64,000 nucleotides of DNA from Carettochelys insculpta. Taxonomy: Eukaryota; Chordata; Testudines; Carettochelyidae. Shown piece by piece: positions 22,001 through 34,244 of this stretch. The position numbers and the translations under genes are program-made. Below the pieces are notes generated by a model. It searched no databases and was not told the origin of the DNA. It saw only the letters and a program-made list of their open reading frames with translations. The stretch lies in the NCBI RefSeq assembly GCF_033958435.1, contig NC_134158.1, positions 10,835,277 through 10,899,276 of the forward strand. The letters run 5' to 3'. Within the stretch, counting starts at the first letter, position 1, and every line of letters begins with the position of its first letter.

Positions 22001-23325
22001 GTCAGGCTGGAGGGGCACCGGCAGGGCTGGGCAGGGCAGGGGCTGTGTGTCAGGCTGGAGGGGCACCGGCAGGGCTGGGCTGGGCAGGGGCTGTGTCAGG
22101 CTGGAGGGGCACCGGCAGGGCTGGGCAGGGCAGGGGCTGTGTGTCAGGCTGGAGGGGCACCGGCAGGGCTGGGCAGGGCAGGGGCTGTGTTAGGCTGGAG
22201 GGGCACCGGCAGGGCTGGGCAGGGCAGGGGCTGTGTCAGGCTGGAGGGGCACCGGCAGGGCTGGGCAGGGCAGGGGCTGTGTTAGGCTGGAGGGGCACCG
22301 GCAGGGCTGGGCAGGGCAGGGGCTGTGTCAGGCTGGAGGGGCACCGGCAGGGCTGGGCAGGGCAGGGGCTGTGTCAGGCTGGAGGGGCACCGGCAGGGCT
22401 GGGCAGGGCAGGGGCTGTGTGTCAGGCTGGAGGGGCACCGGCAGGGCTGGGCAGGGCAGGGGCTGTGTCAGGCTGGAGGGGCACCGGCAGGGCTGGGCAG
22501 GGCAGGGGCTGTGTCAGGCTGGAGGGGCACCGGCAGGGCTGGGCAGGGCAGGGGCTGTGTCAGGCTGGAGGGGCACCGGCAGGGCTGGGCAGGGCAGGGG
22601 CTGTGTGTTAGGCTGGAGGGGCACCGGCAGGGCTGGGCAGGGCAGGGGCTGTGTGTCAGGCTGGAGGGGCACCGGCAGGGCTGGGCAGGGGCTGTGTGTT
22701 AGGCTGGAGGGGCACCGGCAGGGCAGGGCAGGGGCTGTGTGTCAGGCTGGAGGGGCACCGGCAGGGCTGGGCAGGGCAGGGGCTGTGTCAGGCTGGAGGG
22801 GCACCGGCAGGGCTGGGCAGGGGCTGTGTCAGGCTGGAGGGGCACCGGCCGGGCTGGGCAGGGCAGGGGCTGTGTGTTAGGCTGGAGGGGCACCGGCAGG
22901 GCTGGGCAGGGCAGGGGCTGTGTTAGGCTGGAGGGGCACCGGCAGGGCTGGGCAGGGCAGGGGCTGTGTCAGGCTGGAGGGGCACCGGCAGGGCTGGGCA
23001 GGGCAGGGGCTGTGTCAGGCTGGAGGGGCACCGGCAGGGCTGGGCAGGGCAGGGGCTGTGTGTCAGGCTGGAGGGGCACCGGCAAGGCTGGGCTGGGCAG
23101 GGGCTGTGTCAGGCTGGAGGGGCACCGGCAGGGCTGGGCAGGGCAGGGGCTGTGTCAGGCTGGAGGGGCACCGGCAGGGCTGGGCAGGGCAGGGGCTGTG
23201 TGTTAGGCTGGAGGGGCACCGGCAGGGCTGGGCAGGGGCTGTGTCAGGCTGGAGGGGCACCGGCAGGGCTGGGCTGGGCAGGGGCTGTGTCAGGCTGGAG
23301 GGGCACCGGCAGGGCAGGGGGAGCC
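19020..23325. repeat. Large minisatellite, 46-bp unit, over 90 copies
   Basis: Unit: GCTGGAGGGGCACCGGCAGG, GCTGGGCAGGGCAGGGGCTG, TGT(GT)(C/T)AG. Length variants (missing GGGCA, extra GGCAG, TGTG for TG) occur in a fixed order that repeats with a 1255-bp period between about 20.0 and 22.5 kb, giving a higher-order structure. Its open frames are repeat artefacts. Confidence 0.95.
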
Positions 23326-23640
23326 CAGGGCTGGTCTGCAGGGAGCAGAGCTCCCGCAGGAGGCTGAGGGGCTGCTCTGCCCTGCCCCACCCCAGAGGCA
23401 GCCGCAATGCGGCGCCAGGGTTGGGGTGGGGTGGGGACCGACTCCCCTCCCCGCTGGGGCTGAAAGGCTCCAGTGAGGCTGTGGCAGCGGCAGTGCCAGG
23501 GCTCCCACCATGGCGTTTGCTTTGGCCAGGCGGGGCTGGGCCGGCAGACACAAGGTGCTCTGTGCGCTGGGCTGGCGTGGGGCCAGGCACAGCAGGGCTG
23601 GGCTGGGCGGGGGGCACTGAAGGAGTGTGAGACCCTTGTG
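23325..23640. other. Unique GC-rich spacer
   Basis: Non-repetitive sequence between two minisatellites. No exon, RNA or mobile element was recognised. Confidence 0.5.
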
Positions 23641-24335
23641 TCCCCCTCCCCAGCCCCCAGGACTCCCTTGGGTGCCAGCCCTTCTGGGGGGGCCCCTTCA
23701 CAGGGCAGGCCCTCCCCCACCCGGCAGCACCCCCCAGCCCCCGGGCTCCCTTGGGTGCCAGCCCTTCTGGGGGGGCCCCTTCACAGGGCAGGCCCTCCCC
23801 CACCCGGCAGCACCCCCCAGCCCCCGGGCTCCCTTGGGTGCCAGCCCTTCTGGGGGGGCCCCTTCACAGGGCAGGCGCTCCCCCACCCGGCAGCACCCCC
23901 CAGCCCCCGGGCTCCCTTGGGTACCAGCCCTTCTGGGGGGGCCCCTTCACAGGGCAGGCCCTCCCCCACCCGGCAGCACCCCCCAGCCCCCGGGCTCCCT
24001 TGGGTGCCAGCCCTTCTGGGGGGGCCCCTTCACAGGGCAGGCCCTCCCCCACCCGGCAGCACCCCCCAGCCCCCGGGCTCCCTTGGGTGCCAGCCCTTCT
24101 GGGGGGGCCCCTTCACAGGGCAGGCGCTCCCCCACCCGGCAGCACCCCCCAGCCCCCGGGCTCCCTTGGGTACCAGCCCTTCTGGGGGGGCCCCTTCACA
24201 GGGCAGGCCCTCCCCCACCCGGCAGCACCCCCCAGCCCCCGGGCTCCCTTGGGTACCAGCCCTTCTGGGGGGGCCCCTTCACAGGGCAGGCCCTCCCCCA
24301 CCCGGCAGCACCCCCCAGCCCCCGGGCTCTCGGGG
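23640..24335. repeat. Minisatellite, 83-bp unit, about 8 copies
   Basis: Very regular units with GCCCTTCTGGGGGGGCCCCT and ACCCGGCAGCACCCCCCAGC. Marker variants (GGTGCC/GGTACC and GGCCC/GGCGC) recur with a 249-bp period of three units, so the array grew in blocks. Confidence 0.93.
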
Positions 24336-24945
24336 AGTCCCGCACTCTGCCCCCAGCATCCTGCTCCCTGGGGGGCTGCCCCCCTGCCCCAATCTCCAGC
24401 CAGCCCAGCCGCACTGCTGACCTCAGCCCCCGTGGGTCCCAGGGGTGCCGGCTGCCCCCTCTGCAGCCCCCGTTCCAGCCGCACCTGAGGTCTCGCCTGC
24501 CCCAGGGGCAGCCTCCAGCCCCTCCCATAACAGCTCCCTGGGGCCCTCCTCAGCCCTATGTGCTCCCCAATGGGGAGGCTGTCGCTGGGCCCCTGTTTGC
24601 AGGCCACTTGGTCACCCCCCCAGCCGGTCCTGGGCCATGAGCCCCCCAGGCAGCGGCAGCCCCAGGGCCGGGGTGGGGTCGAAGATAAGGGAGTGACTCG
24701 ACATGGCAGCTCTGAGGGGGAAGAGCTGCAGCTTCATCGCAGCAGTGGGGGGCAGGGAAGGAAAGTCACAGCCCCCCCCACTTCAGGTCCAGCTGGGCTG
24801 AGCTCATGGCTAGAAACGGGCCAAGGAGCCCCCGGGGGCAGGAGAGTGTGAGAATCGCGAGGCTCGGTCACTGCATCGGCAGCGTGGGGGGCCGGGGCTG
24901 CAGGGCAGGAGAGGGGGACACCGGGGGGCACCAGCAGGCCTGGGA
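24335..24945. other. Unique spacer with a weak proline-rich open frame
   Basis: The plus-strand frame running out of the preceding array stays open until a TGA at 24638-24640. It encodes a proline-rich stretch ending PYVLPNGEAVAGPLFAGHL and a short tail. No family was recognised and there is no clear acceptor. It could be an unrecognised last exon or chance. Confidence 0.2.
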
Positions 24946-26100
24946 GGCAGGAATTAGGGGCACCGGCAGGGCTGGGGATGAGAGTGGGGGGAACCAGCAG
25001 GACTAGGGGGCAGGGCTGTGGTGGGAGTGGGGGGGGACCGGCAGGGCTGGGGGGCAGGGGCTGTGGTGGGAGTGGGGGGAACCAGCAGGACTAGGGGGCA
25101 GGGCTGCGGGTGGGAGTGGGGGGGACCGGCAGGGCTGGGGGGCAGGGGCTGTGGTGGGAGTGGGGGGAACCAGCAGGACTAGGGGGCAGGGCTGCGGGTG
25201 GGAGTGGGGGGGACCGGCAGGGCTGGGGGGCAGGAATTAGGGGCACCGGCAGGGCTGGGGATGAGAGTGGGGGGAACCAGCAGGACTAGGGGGCAGGGCT
25301 GTGGTGGGAGTGGGGGGGGACCGGCAGGGCTGGGGGGCAGGGGCTGTGGTGGGAGTGGGGGGAACCAGCAGGACTAGGGGGCAGGGCTGCGGGTGGGAGT
25401 GGGGGGGACCGGCAGGGCTGGGGGGCAGGGGCTGTGGTGGGAGTGGGGGGAACCAGCAGGACTAGGGGGCAGGGCTGCGGGTGGGAGTGGGGGGGACCGG
25501 CAGGGCTGGGGGGCAGGGCTGTGGTGGGAGTGGGGGGGGACCGGCAGGGCTGGGGGGCAGGGGCTGTGGTGGGAGTGGGGGGAACCAGCAGGACTAGGGG
25601 GCAGGGCTGCGGGTGGGAGTGGGGGGGACCGGCAGGGCTGGGGGGCAGGGCTGTGGTGGGAGTGGGGGGGGACCGGCAGGGCTGGGGGGCAGGGGCTGTG
25701 GTGGGAGTGGGGGGAACCAGCAGGACTAGGGGGCAGGGCTGCGGGTGGGAGTGGGGGGAACCAGCAGGACTAGGGGGCAGGGGCTGCGGGTGGGAGTTGG
25801 GGGGACTGGCAGGGCTGGGGGACAGGAGCAAGGGGCACCGGCAGGACTGGGGGGGGCAGGGGGGCACCGGCAGGGCTGGGGGGGGGCAGGGGCTGCAGGT
25901 GGGAGTTGGGGGGACTGGCAGGGCTGGGGGACAGGAGCAAGGGGCACCGGCAGGACTGGGGGGGGCAGGGGGGCACCGGCAGGGCTGGGGGGGGCAGGGG
26001 CTGCAGGTGGGAGTTGGGGGGACTGGCAGGGCTGGGGGACAGGAGCAAGGGGCACTGGCAGGACTGGGGGGGGGCAGGGGGGCACCGGCAGGGCTTGAGG
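24945..26100. repeat. Minisatellite of GGGGGACCGGCAGGGCTGGG units
   Basis: Alternating unit types, GTGGGAGTGGGGGGAACCAG and CAGGACTAGGGGGCAGGGCT, then from 25.77 kb a third type with ACAGGAGCAAGGGGCACCGG. The third type recurs at 40530-40945. Confidence 0.9.
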
Positions 26101-26310
26101 GGGGGTCAGGCATTTTTAGGGGCACCGGGAGCTGGTCCTGCCTTCCCAGGCCTGGCTGGGGGTTCCCAGGCCCCAGCGCCGTTCCAAGGCCCGGGGCGCC
26201 CTCTATGGGCCGAGAGAGGCCAAGACACCCCAGTGGAGAAGGCACCTGCCACCTGGACCATGTTCTGCCTATGAGAGCCCCTCTCCGAGCCAGGGAGAAC
26301 CCAGGAGTCC
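26080..26310 (+). repeat. Direct repeat flanking the class I region, left copy
   Basis: About 230 bases including CATTTTTAGGGGCACCGGGA and GGACCATGTTCTGCCTATGA are identical to 40920-41150, an offset of 14839. Both copies pass from the same minisatellite type into the same SINE-head array, so the whole module was duplicated. Confidence 0.92.
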
Positions 26311-26990
26311 TGGCTCCCAGCCCCTGCTCTGACCACCAGCCCCCACTGCCCTCCCAGCACCAGGGAGAACCCAGGAGTCCTGGCTCCCAGCCCCTGCTCT
26401 GACCACCAGCCCCCACTGCCCTCCCAGCACCAGGGAGAACCCAGGAGTCCTGGCTCCCAGCCCCTGCTCTGACCACCAGCCCCCACTGCCCTCCCAGCAT
26501 CAGGGAGAACCCAGGAGTCCTGGCTCCCAGCCCCTGCTCTAACCACCAGCCCCCGCTGCCCTCCCAGCTCCGGGGAGAACCCAGGAGTCCTGGCTCTCAG
26601 CCCCTGCTCTAACCACCAGCCCCCGCTGCCCTCCCAGCTCCGGGGAGAACCCAGGAGTCCTGGCTCCCAGCCCCTGCTCTAACCACCAGCCCCCACTGCC
26701 CTCCCAGCACCAGGGAGAACCCAGGAGTCCTGGCTCCCAGCACTGCTCTGACCACCAGCCCCCACTGCCCTCCCAGCGCCAGGGAGAACCCAGGAGTCCT
26801 GGCTCCCAGCCCCTGCTCTGACCACCAGCCCCCACTGCCCTCCCAGCACCAGGGAGAACCCAGGAGTCCTGGCTCCCAGCCCCTGCTCTGACCACCAGCC
26901 CCCACTGCCCTCCCAGCACCAGGGAGAACCCAGGAGTCCTGGCTCTCAGCCCCTGCTCTAACCACCAGCACCCACTGCCCTCCCCTCCCA
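26285..26990 (-). repeat. SINE-head tandem array, about 10 units of 68 bp
   Basis: Units of GGGAGAACCCAGGAGTCCTG, GCTCCCAGCCCCTGCTCT and ACCACCAGCCCCCACTGCCC, the reverse complement of the array at 4.2 kb. Very low divergence. Confidence 0.88.
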
Positions 26991-28275
26991 GACATGGGGC
27001 TTTTGGGCCCCAACAGTCTAGTGCTCAGGCAATGAAAGCAGAAGACGACCCAGACGACTCTGACCCCAGGACCTAACCAGCCCTGGTGGTTCAGGGCTCA
27101 GCTAGGCCCCTGGACGGGCCAGTTTGGAGCGGGGATCAGGGGAGAAGCCCCACGTCTCACTAGAGCTGCTGTGCTCCCTGGCTGCGGCTGGGGAAACCGA
27201 GGCAGGGCTGGCCGCTCTGCCAGGCCCGGCTGCACGGTGTGGCATGGCCAGTGCCTGAGTCACCTCCCAGGGTCTTGGTTTGGAAAACGCCTTCTGCCTC
27301 CAGCTGCCCCGGGAGCGTTGGCACAGGCCAGGGAGCCGCATGCCCATGCGCTGCCTGCCGGGTCCTCAGCGATGGGATGCCAGCCTGGGCAACGCAGCTG
27401 AGGCCACAGCCGGCCCCAGGGCCAAGACAGCCCAGCACCCTGCTCTACCCACTAGAGCCCGCTCCCCTCCCTGAGCAGGGGAACCCAGGCGTCCGGCTCC
27501 TGGCGGGGCCCGGAAGGGGCTCGGGACGGAAGGAAAGTTTCCGCACTTGTTTACCCCTCGGACGGCGGTCGCTGGAGCAACCAAACATCTGCATTGCGGC
27601 TCCAGATGTTGGAGCATCCAGATGCCATAGCAAAGTGATGAGGCAAGCGGGCCGGCGGGGGGTGGAGGGAGCGGCCGGGGCGTGAGGGGCTGGGGCACCC
27701 CCGAGCCAGCACACAGCCCCCCCTCTGCCGGTGTCCCTCCTTTCAGACCTGCAGTCCCTTCCGGCCCCGCCGGTGCCCCTCCCTGCCAGCCCGCAGCCCC
27801 TGTCCCCGCTGCCGGGGAGCGCGCACAAACAGGCTGGGAACAGGCCGTCCCACCCAGGCGCTGGCTGACCCGGGTGGCGCGGGGCCCTGGCAGCGGGAGC
27901 GACGGTAGCCGGCTCCTGGCTCGGGGGCCGGGGGCTCAGAGTTTCCACTGGCGGCTCCCGGGGGGTGGGGGTGCCGTGCCGGGCGCCTGGGTTAGTCATC
28001 GCCGAGAAGGTGAGCTCACCCCCAGGGGACGGGACTGGGAGAAAACAAGCAGCAAGCCAGGCCGAGCCGCCAAGGCAGGAAGGAAGTGGGACACCCGGCC
28101 AGGGAGTGCGGAATGGACAGACGGGGGGAAGGGAAGGAAGGAAGGAAGCCCGAGCGGGATGGACGGACGGAAGGACAGACAGGGAGACAGAGGCCAGCCC
28201 AGGTGGGTTGGAGCACAGACGGAAAGACTGGTGGAAAGAAGCCAGCCCAGGTGAGCTGGAGAGGGGAGAGGTGGA
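26990..28275. other. Mostly unique intergenic stretch
   Basis: Contains one degenerate SINE head (27440-27510, minus), an inverted repeat of E-box words (AACATCTG at 27584, CAGATGTT at 27603) next to an X-box-like word (CATAGCAAAGTGATGA, 27622-27637), and GGAAGGAAGG/GGACGG low complexity at 28120-28190. No exon was recognised. Confidence 0.45.
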
Positions 28276-28765
28276 CAGAAAAACGGACAGGCCAGAGGCC
28301 AGCCCGGAGGACGGACAGACGGACACCAGCCCAGCAGCTTGGAGGACAGAGGGCCGGATGGACGGGCAGCCAGGCCGGAGGCCAGCCCGGAGGACGGACA
28401 GACGGACACCAGTCCAGCAGCTTGGAGGACGGAGGGCTGGATGGACGGGCAGCCAGGCCGGAGGCCAGCCCGGAGGACGGACAGACGGACACCAGCCCAG
28501 CAGCTTGGTGGACGGAGGGCCAGATGGACGGGCAGCCAGGCCAGAGGCCAGCCCGGAGGACGGACAGACGGACACCAGCCCAGCAGCTTGGTGGACGGAG
28601 GGCCAGATGGACGGGCAGCCAGGCCAGAGGCCAGCCCGGAGGACGGACAGACAGACACCAGCCCAGCAGCTTGGTGGACGGAGGGCCAGATGGACGGGCA
28701 GCCAGGCCAGAGGCCAGCCCGGAGGACGGACAGACGGACACCAGCCCAGCCAGGCCAGAGGCCAG
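28275..28765. repeat. Minisatellite, 83-bp unit, about 6 copies
   Basis: Units with GGCCAGCCCGGAGGACGGAC, ACCAGCCCAGCAGCTTGG and GATGGACGGGCAGCCAGGCC. Confidence 0.92.
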
Positions 28766-29910
28766 CCCTGAGGCTCAGAGGGGACGTGGCAGCCGGGTGA
28801 TGGGCGGCCTGGACCTGACCCGGTGGTGGCACTGTGGGAAGGTGGAGGCCAACGGTGGGGTCTGGGCCCAGCCAGCCCCCCATGGTTTGGGGGGGAGCTC
28901 CGGCCTGAGGGGCCCATGGGGCTCACAGACACCCCCGTCCCCGTCTGTGGGGAGTGGCCAGGAGAGCGGGTCTGGGGCTCACCGCTCCCTCGCCCGGCAA
29001 TGCTGGAGCCCCACCCCGTCAGTGGGGGTCTGTCCATCCCTCCGTCGGCACACGGGGGGCAGAGCTGCTGTGGTCAGGGGACCGGCCTGGATCCCCACAC
29101 AGCCAGGCCCTGCCCCACTCCCTGCCCCCTGACCAGCCAGGCCCTGCCCTGGGGGGTCAGCGGTGCTCCCTAGAGGCGACAGACCCTGGGGCAGGGCTCA
29201 CTGGGGGCGAAGTTGACTCCCACCAGGGCCTGTCCTGAGCTGCCGTGGGGCAGGCTGCAAGCACAGGCTGTCCTGCGCCGGGGGCCTGCGGGAGGCCTGG
29301 CTGCCGGACAGGCGCTGGACGACGGACGGACGGACATGGGGGGGTGACTCACGCTTGGCTCACAGCCCACGGCCTCCCTCCCTCCCTCCCTTCATGTTGT
29401 TCCTCTAACGACACAGAAGAATCTCGCTGGCTCTGAATCAAGCCCCAGCCTGGGCTCTGCCGCTAGGACGCCTGGGTTCTTCCCTGGCCAGCAAGGCTGG
29501 GACGTGGGGGGATTGGGAGCCAGGACTCCTGGGTTTCCTCCCGAGCTCAGGCAGGGCAGTGGTGGGGGAGGGGCAGGACTCCTGGGTCCCCCACGGCTGG
29601 CAGAGAGAGGGGCTCCGGCGGGTTAGCTTGGGGGCTGTGGGGAGCTGGGTGGGGCGGCGGTTGCTGGGTGACGGCTGAGTGGGCCGTGACTCAGTGCCGG
29701 ACCTGACCCGGGTGGGGGCGTCTGGCCAGGCCTGGCAGGTGCTGAGCTGATGGGTAGGGCAGGGCAGCTGGAAGGGCCCCGGAGGTTCCCCCCTGTCTGG
29801 CTCTTTCTCCCTCCCCAGCTAAAGAATGTGGGGCGTGGAGCGGACGTGAGCTCCCTCCAATGCCTGCGTACCCAGAGCCGACGGCGGGGCGGCGCAGGGG
29901 CACTAACACC
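28765..29910. other. Intergenic stretch with single SINE heads
   Basis: SINE-head pieces in plus orientation at about 29460-29545. Otherwise GC-rich unique sequence with no supported gene. Confidence 0.45.
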
Positions 29911-30455
29911 CCACGAGAACCCAGGAGTCCTGGCTCTGCTCCCCCCACCTGCCAGGCACTAACCACCAGCCCCCACTGCCCTCCTAGCGCCAGGGAGAAC
30001 CCAGGAACCCTGGCTCCCAGCCCCTGCTCTAACCACCAGCCCCCACTGCCCTCCTAGAGCCGGGGAGAGCCCAGGAGTCCTGGCTCCACTCCCCACACCT
30101 GCCAGGCACTAACCATCAGCCCCCACTGCCCTCCCAGCGCCAGGGAGAACCCAGGAGTCCTGGCACCCAGCTCCTGCTCTAACCACCAGCCCCCACTGGC
30201 CCCCCAGTGCCGGGGAGAACCCAGGAGTCCTGGCTCCCACCCCTGCTCTAACCACCAGCCCCCACTGCCCTCCCAGCACCAGGGAGAACCCAGGAGTCCT
30301 GGCTTCACTCCCCCCACCTGCCAGGCACTAACCATCAGCCCCCACTGCCCTCCCAGTGCCAGGGAGAACCCAGGAGTCCTGGCTCCCAGCCCCTGCTCTA
30401 ACCACCAGCCCCCACTGCCCTCCCAGCACCGGGGAGAACCCAGGAGTCTGGTCTG
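29910..30455 (-). repeat. SINE-head tandem array, about 7 units
   Basis: Same unit as 26.3-27.0 kb, alternating with a longer variant that ends CCCCACCTGCCAGGCACTAA. 30455-30640 is unique. Confidence 0.85.
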
Positions 30456-30639
30456 GGGGCTTGCTGGTGGGTCGCAGGAGCAGCCGGGGGAGAGCCAGGG
30501 TACTGGCTGGTCCCGCCCCCAAGCCCGGCCCGGCCCGGCCCACATCTGGGATCCATCCTCCTCCAGCTGCAAAAGTTCACAGCCCGCTGACGCCTCCAGC
30601 CCTGAGCTCATCCTCAGCTCCCGCCGGCTGCTGAGTCAC

Positions 30640-31375
30640 CCCACCCCACGCACTGCCCCACAGCGCCTCCTGGGGGGCAGCCCCCGCCCCACACATTGCC
30701 CCACAGCACTGCCTGGGGGCAGCCCCGCCCCATGTACTGCCCCCCAGTGCCTCCTGGGGGCAGCCCCGCCCCACGCACTGCCCCCCAGTGCCTCCTGGGG
30801 GCAGCCCTGCCCCCCAGCGCCTCCTGGGGCCAGCCCCGCCCCACGCACTGCCCCACAGCGCCTCCTGGGGGCAGCCCCCACCCCACACACTGCCCCACAG
30901 CACCTCCTGGGGGCAGCCCCGCCCCACGCACTGCCCCACATCGCCTCCTGGGGCCAGCCCTGCCCCACACACTGCCCCACGGCACCTCCTGGGGCCAGCC
31001 CTGCCCCATGCACTGCCCCACAGCACTGCCTGGGGCCAGCCCCGCCCTACGGCACTGCCCCACAGCACCTCCTGGGGCCAGCCCTGCCCCACACACTGCC
31101 CCACGGCACCTCCTGGGGCCAGCCCTGCCCCATGCACTGCCCCACAGCACTGCCTGGGGCCAGCCCCGCCCCACGGCACTGCCCCACAGCACCTCCTGGG
31201 GCCAGCCCCGCCCCACGCACTGCCCCACATCGCCTCCTGGGGGCAGCCCCCACCCCACGCACTGCCCCACAGCACCTCCTGGGGGCAGCCCCGCCCCACG
31301 CACTGCCCCACATCGCCTCCTGGGGCCAGCCCTGCCCCACACACTGCCCCACAGCACCTCCTGGGGGCAGCCCTC
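30640..31375. repeat. Minisatellite, about 41-bp unit
   Basis: Units of CCCCGCCCCACGCACTGCCC and CACAGC(G/A)CCTCCTGGGGGCAG or GGGGCCAG variants, about 17 copies, with block duplications. Confidence 0.9.
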
Positions 31376-31539
31376 CTGCTAGGGGCGCACTCCCCGCTGC
31401 CCCTCCCCACAGCAGAGCCCTAAGCAGGCGGGGGGCACTGAGCAGGCTGTCGGGGAGGACAGACAGGGCCGGGCAGGCCTGGGGGGGGCCGGACTACGGG
31501 GCGGACAGACAGCGCATGGAGGCGGACAGACAGACGGAC

Positions 31540-34095
31540 TGACAAGCAGGGGTGGGCAGACGGATGGACGGACAGACAGACAGATGGGCGGGGCCGGGGG
31601 GGGGGCAGACAGACGGGCAGGGCCGGAGGGGGCGGACAGACAGACAGACAGACGTGCAGGGCCGGGGACGGACGGACGGACAGACAGACAGATGCGCAGG
31701 GCCGGGGGGACGGACAGACAGACAGACAGGCAGGGCCGGGGGCGGGGGGGCGGACGGACAGACAGACAGAGAGACGGGCAGGGCCGGGGGGGACGGACGG
31801 ACGGACGGACAGAGAGACAGACAGACGGCCAGTGCCGGGGCGGGGGGCCAACAGACAGACAGACAGACAGACGGGCAGTGCCGGGGGGGGGACGGACAGA
31901 CAGACAGACAGACAGACGGGCAGTGCCGGGGCGGGGGGCGGACAGATAGACAGACGGGCAGTGCCGGGGGACGGACGGACAGACAGACGGGCAGGGCTGG
32001 GGGGGCAGACAGACGGGCAGTGCCGCGGGGGACGGACGGACAGACAGACAGACAGACAGATGGGCAGGGCCGGGGGACGGACGGACAGACAGACAGACAG
32101 ACAGATGGGCAGGGCCAGGGGGGCGGGGCGGACAGACAGACAGACAGACAGACGGCCAGTGCCGGGGCGGGGGGCGGACAGATAGACAGACGTGCAGGGC
32201 CGGGGGACGGACGGACAGACAGACACACAGACAGACGGGCAGTGCCGCGGGCGGTGGCGGACAGACAGACAGACAGACAGATGGGCAGGGCCGGGGGACG
32301 GACAGACAGACAGACACAGAGACAGACGGGCAGTGCCGCGGGCGGTGGCGGACAGACAGACAGACAGACAGATGGGCAGGGCCGGGGGATGGACAGACAG
32401 ACAGACAGATGGGCAGGGCCGGGGGATGGACGGACAGACAGACACACAGACAGACGGGCAGTGTCGTGGGGGGTGGCGGACAGACAGACAGACGGGCAGG
32501 GCCGGGGGACGGACGGACAGACAGACAGACAGACAGATGGGCAGGGCCGGGGGGGCGGGGCGGACAGACAGACAGACAGACGGCCAGTGCCGGGGGGGAG
32601 GGGCGTGAACAGACAGACAGACGGGCAGTGCCGGGGGGGGGGGGGTGAACAGACAGACAGACGGGCAGTGCCGCGGGCGGTGGCGGACAGACAGACAGAC
32701 AGATGGGCAGGGCCGGGGGACGGACAGACAGACAGACAGATGGGCAGGGCCGGGGGACGGACGGACAGACAGACACAGAGACAGACGGGCAGTGCCGCGG
32801 GCGGTGGCGGACAGACAGACAGACAGACAGATGGGCAGGGCCGGGGGACGGACGGACGGACAGACAGACAGACAGATGGGCAGTGCCGCGGGGGACGGAC
32901 GGACAGACAGACAGACAGACAGATGGGCAGGGCCGGGGGACGGACGGACAGACAGACAGACAGACGGGCAGGGCCGGGGGACGGACGGACAGACAGACAG
33001 ACAGACAGATGGGCAGGGCCGGGGGGGCGGGGCGGACAGACAGACAGACAGACGGCCAGTGCCGGGGGGGAGGGGCGTGAACAGACAGACAGACGGGCAG
33101 TGCCGGGGGGGGGGGGGGGGTGAACAGACAGACAGACGGGCAGTGCCGCGGGCGGTGGCGGACAGACAGACAGACAGACAGACAGATGGGCAGGGCCGGG
33201 GGACGGACAGACAGACAGACAGATGGGCAGGGCCGGGGGACGGACGGACAGATAGACACAGAGACAGACGGGCAGTGCCGCGGGCGGTGGCGGACAGACA
33301 GACAGACAGACAGATGGGCAGGGCCGGGGGACGGACGGACGGACAGACAGACAGACAGATGGGCAGTGCCGCGGGGGACGGACGGACAGACAGACAGACA
33401 GACAGATGGGCAGGGCCGGGGGACGGACGGACAGACAGACAGACAGACGGGCAGGGCCGGGGGACGGACGGACAGACAGACAGACAGACAGACGGCAGGG
33501 CCGGGGGACGGACGGACGGACAGACAGACAGACAGACAGATGGGCAGGGCCGGGGGACGGACGGACGGACGGACAGACAGATGGGCAGGGCCGGGGGACG
33601 GACGGACGGACGGACAGACAGACAGACAGACAGAGGGGCAGGGCCGGGGGACGGACGGACGGACACACAGACAGACAGACGGGCAGTGCCGCGGGGGACG
33701 GACGGACGGACACACAGACAGACAGACGGGCAGTGCCGCGGGGGACGGACGGACAGACAGACAGACGGGCAGTGCCGCGGGGGACGGACGGACGGACAGA
33801 CAGACAGACAGACAGAGGGGCAGGGCCGGGGGACGGACGGACGGACACACAGACAGACAGACGGGCAGTGCCGCGGGGGACGGACGGACGGACACACAGA
33901 CAGACAGACGGGCAGTGCCGCGGGGGACGGACGGACAGACAGACAGACAGACAGACGGGCAGGGCCGGGGGACGGACGGACAGACAGACAGACGGGCAGG
34001 GCCGCGGGGGACGGACGGACATACAGACAGACAGACAGACGGGCAGGGCCGGGGGACGGACGGACGGACGGACACACAGACAGACAGACGGGCAG
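31540..34095. repeat. GACA-rich minisatellite, 2.6 kb
   Basis: Units join (GACA)n or (GGAC)n with GACGGGCAGTGCCGGGG or GATGGGCAGGGCCGGGG. A block of about 475 bp is repeated (32645 against 33120). Open frames of more than 900 codons on the minus strand are repeat translation only. The array stops about 50 bases before the interferon-response-like element of the class I gene. Confidence 0.93.
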
Positions 34096-34142
34096 GGCCG
34101 GCCCGGCCCCGGGCAGCCGCCAAGTCCCTCCCCCGCCTCTCG

Positions 34143-34162
34143 CACTTTCATTTTCACTTTCC
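34143..34162 (+). promoter_or_regulatory. Interferon-response-like element of the class I gene
   Basis: CACTTTCATTTTCACTTTCC gives three GAAA words with 6-base spacing on the minus strand (GAAAGTGAAAATGAAAG), the arrangement bound by IRF/STAT1-2 factors. It ends about 83 bases before the class I ATG, the expected place for a class I ISRE. No TATA box is visible. Binding is inferred. Confidence 0.7.
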
Positions 34163-34244
34163 GGGCGCCGCTGGGCGGAACCCCGCTCCGGACCCCCCCC
34201 CGGCCGGGCTCCCGGACGCCTGGGTCCCTGGGCGCTGCAGGGGG

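Noticed and set aside
19023..23630. Collagen-like glycine-rich open frames
   Set aside because: They follow the 46-bp unit exactly, with starts and stops created by unit length variants.
23640..24335. Regular repeat-spacer look of a CRISPR array
   Set aside because: Units are uniform throughout with no unique spacers, and the genome is eukaryotic.
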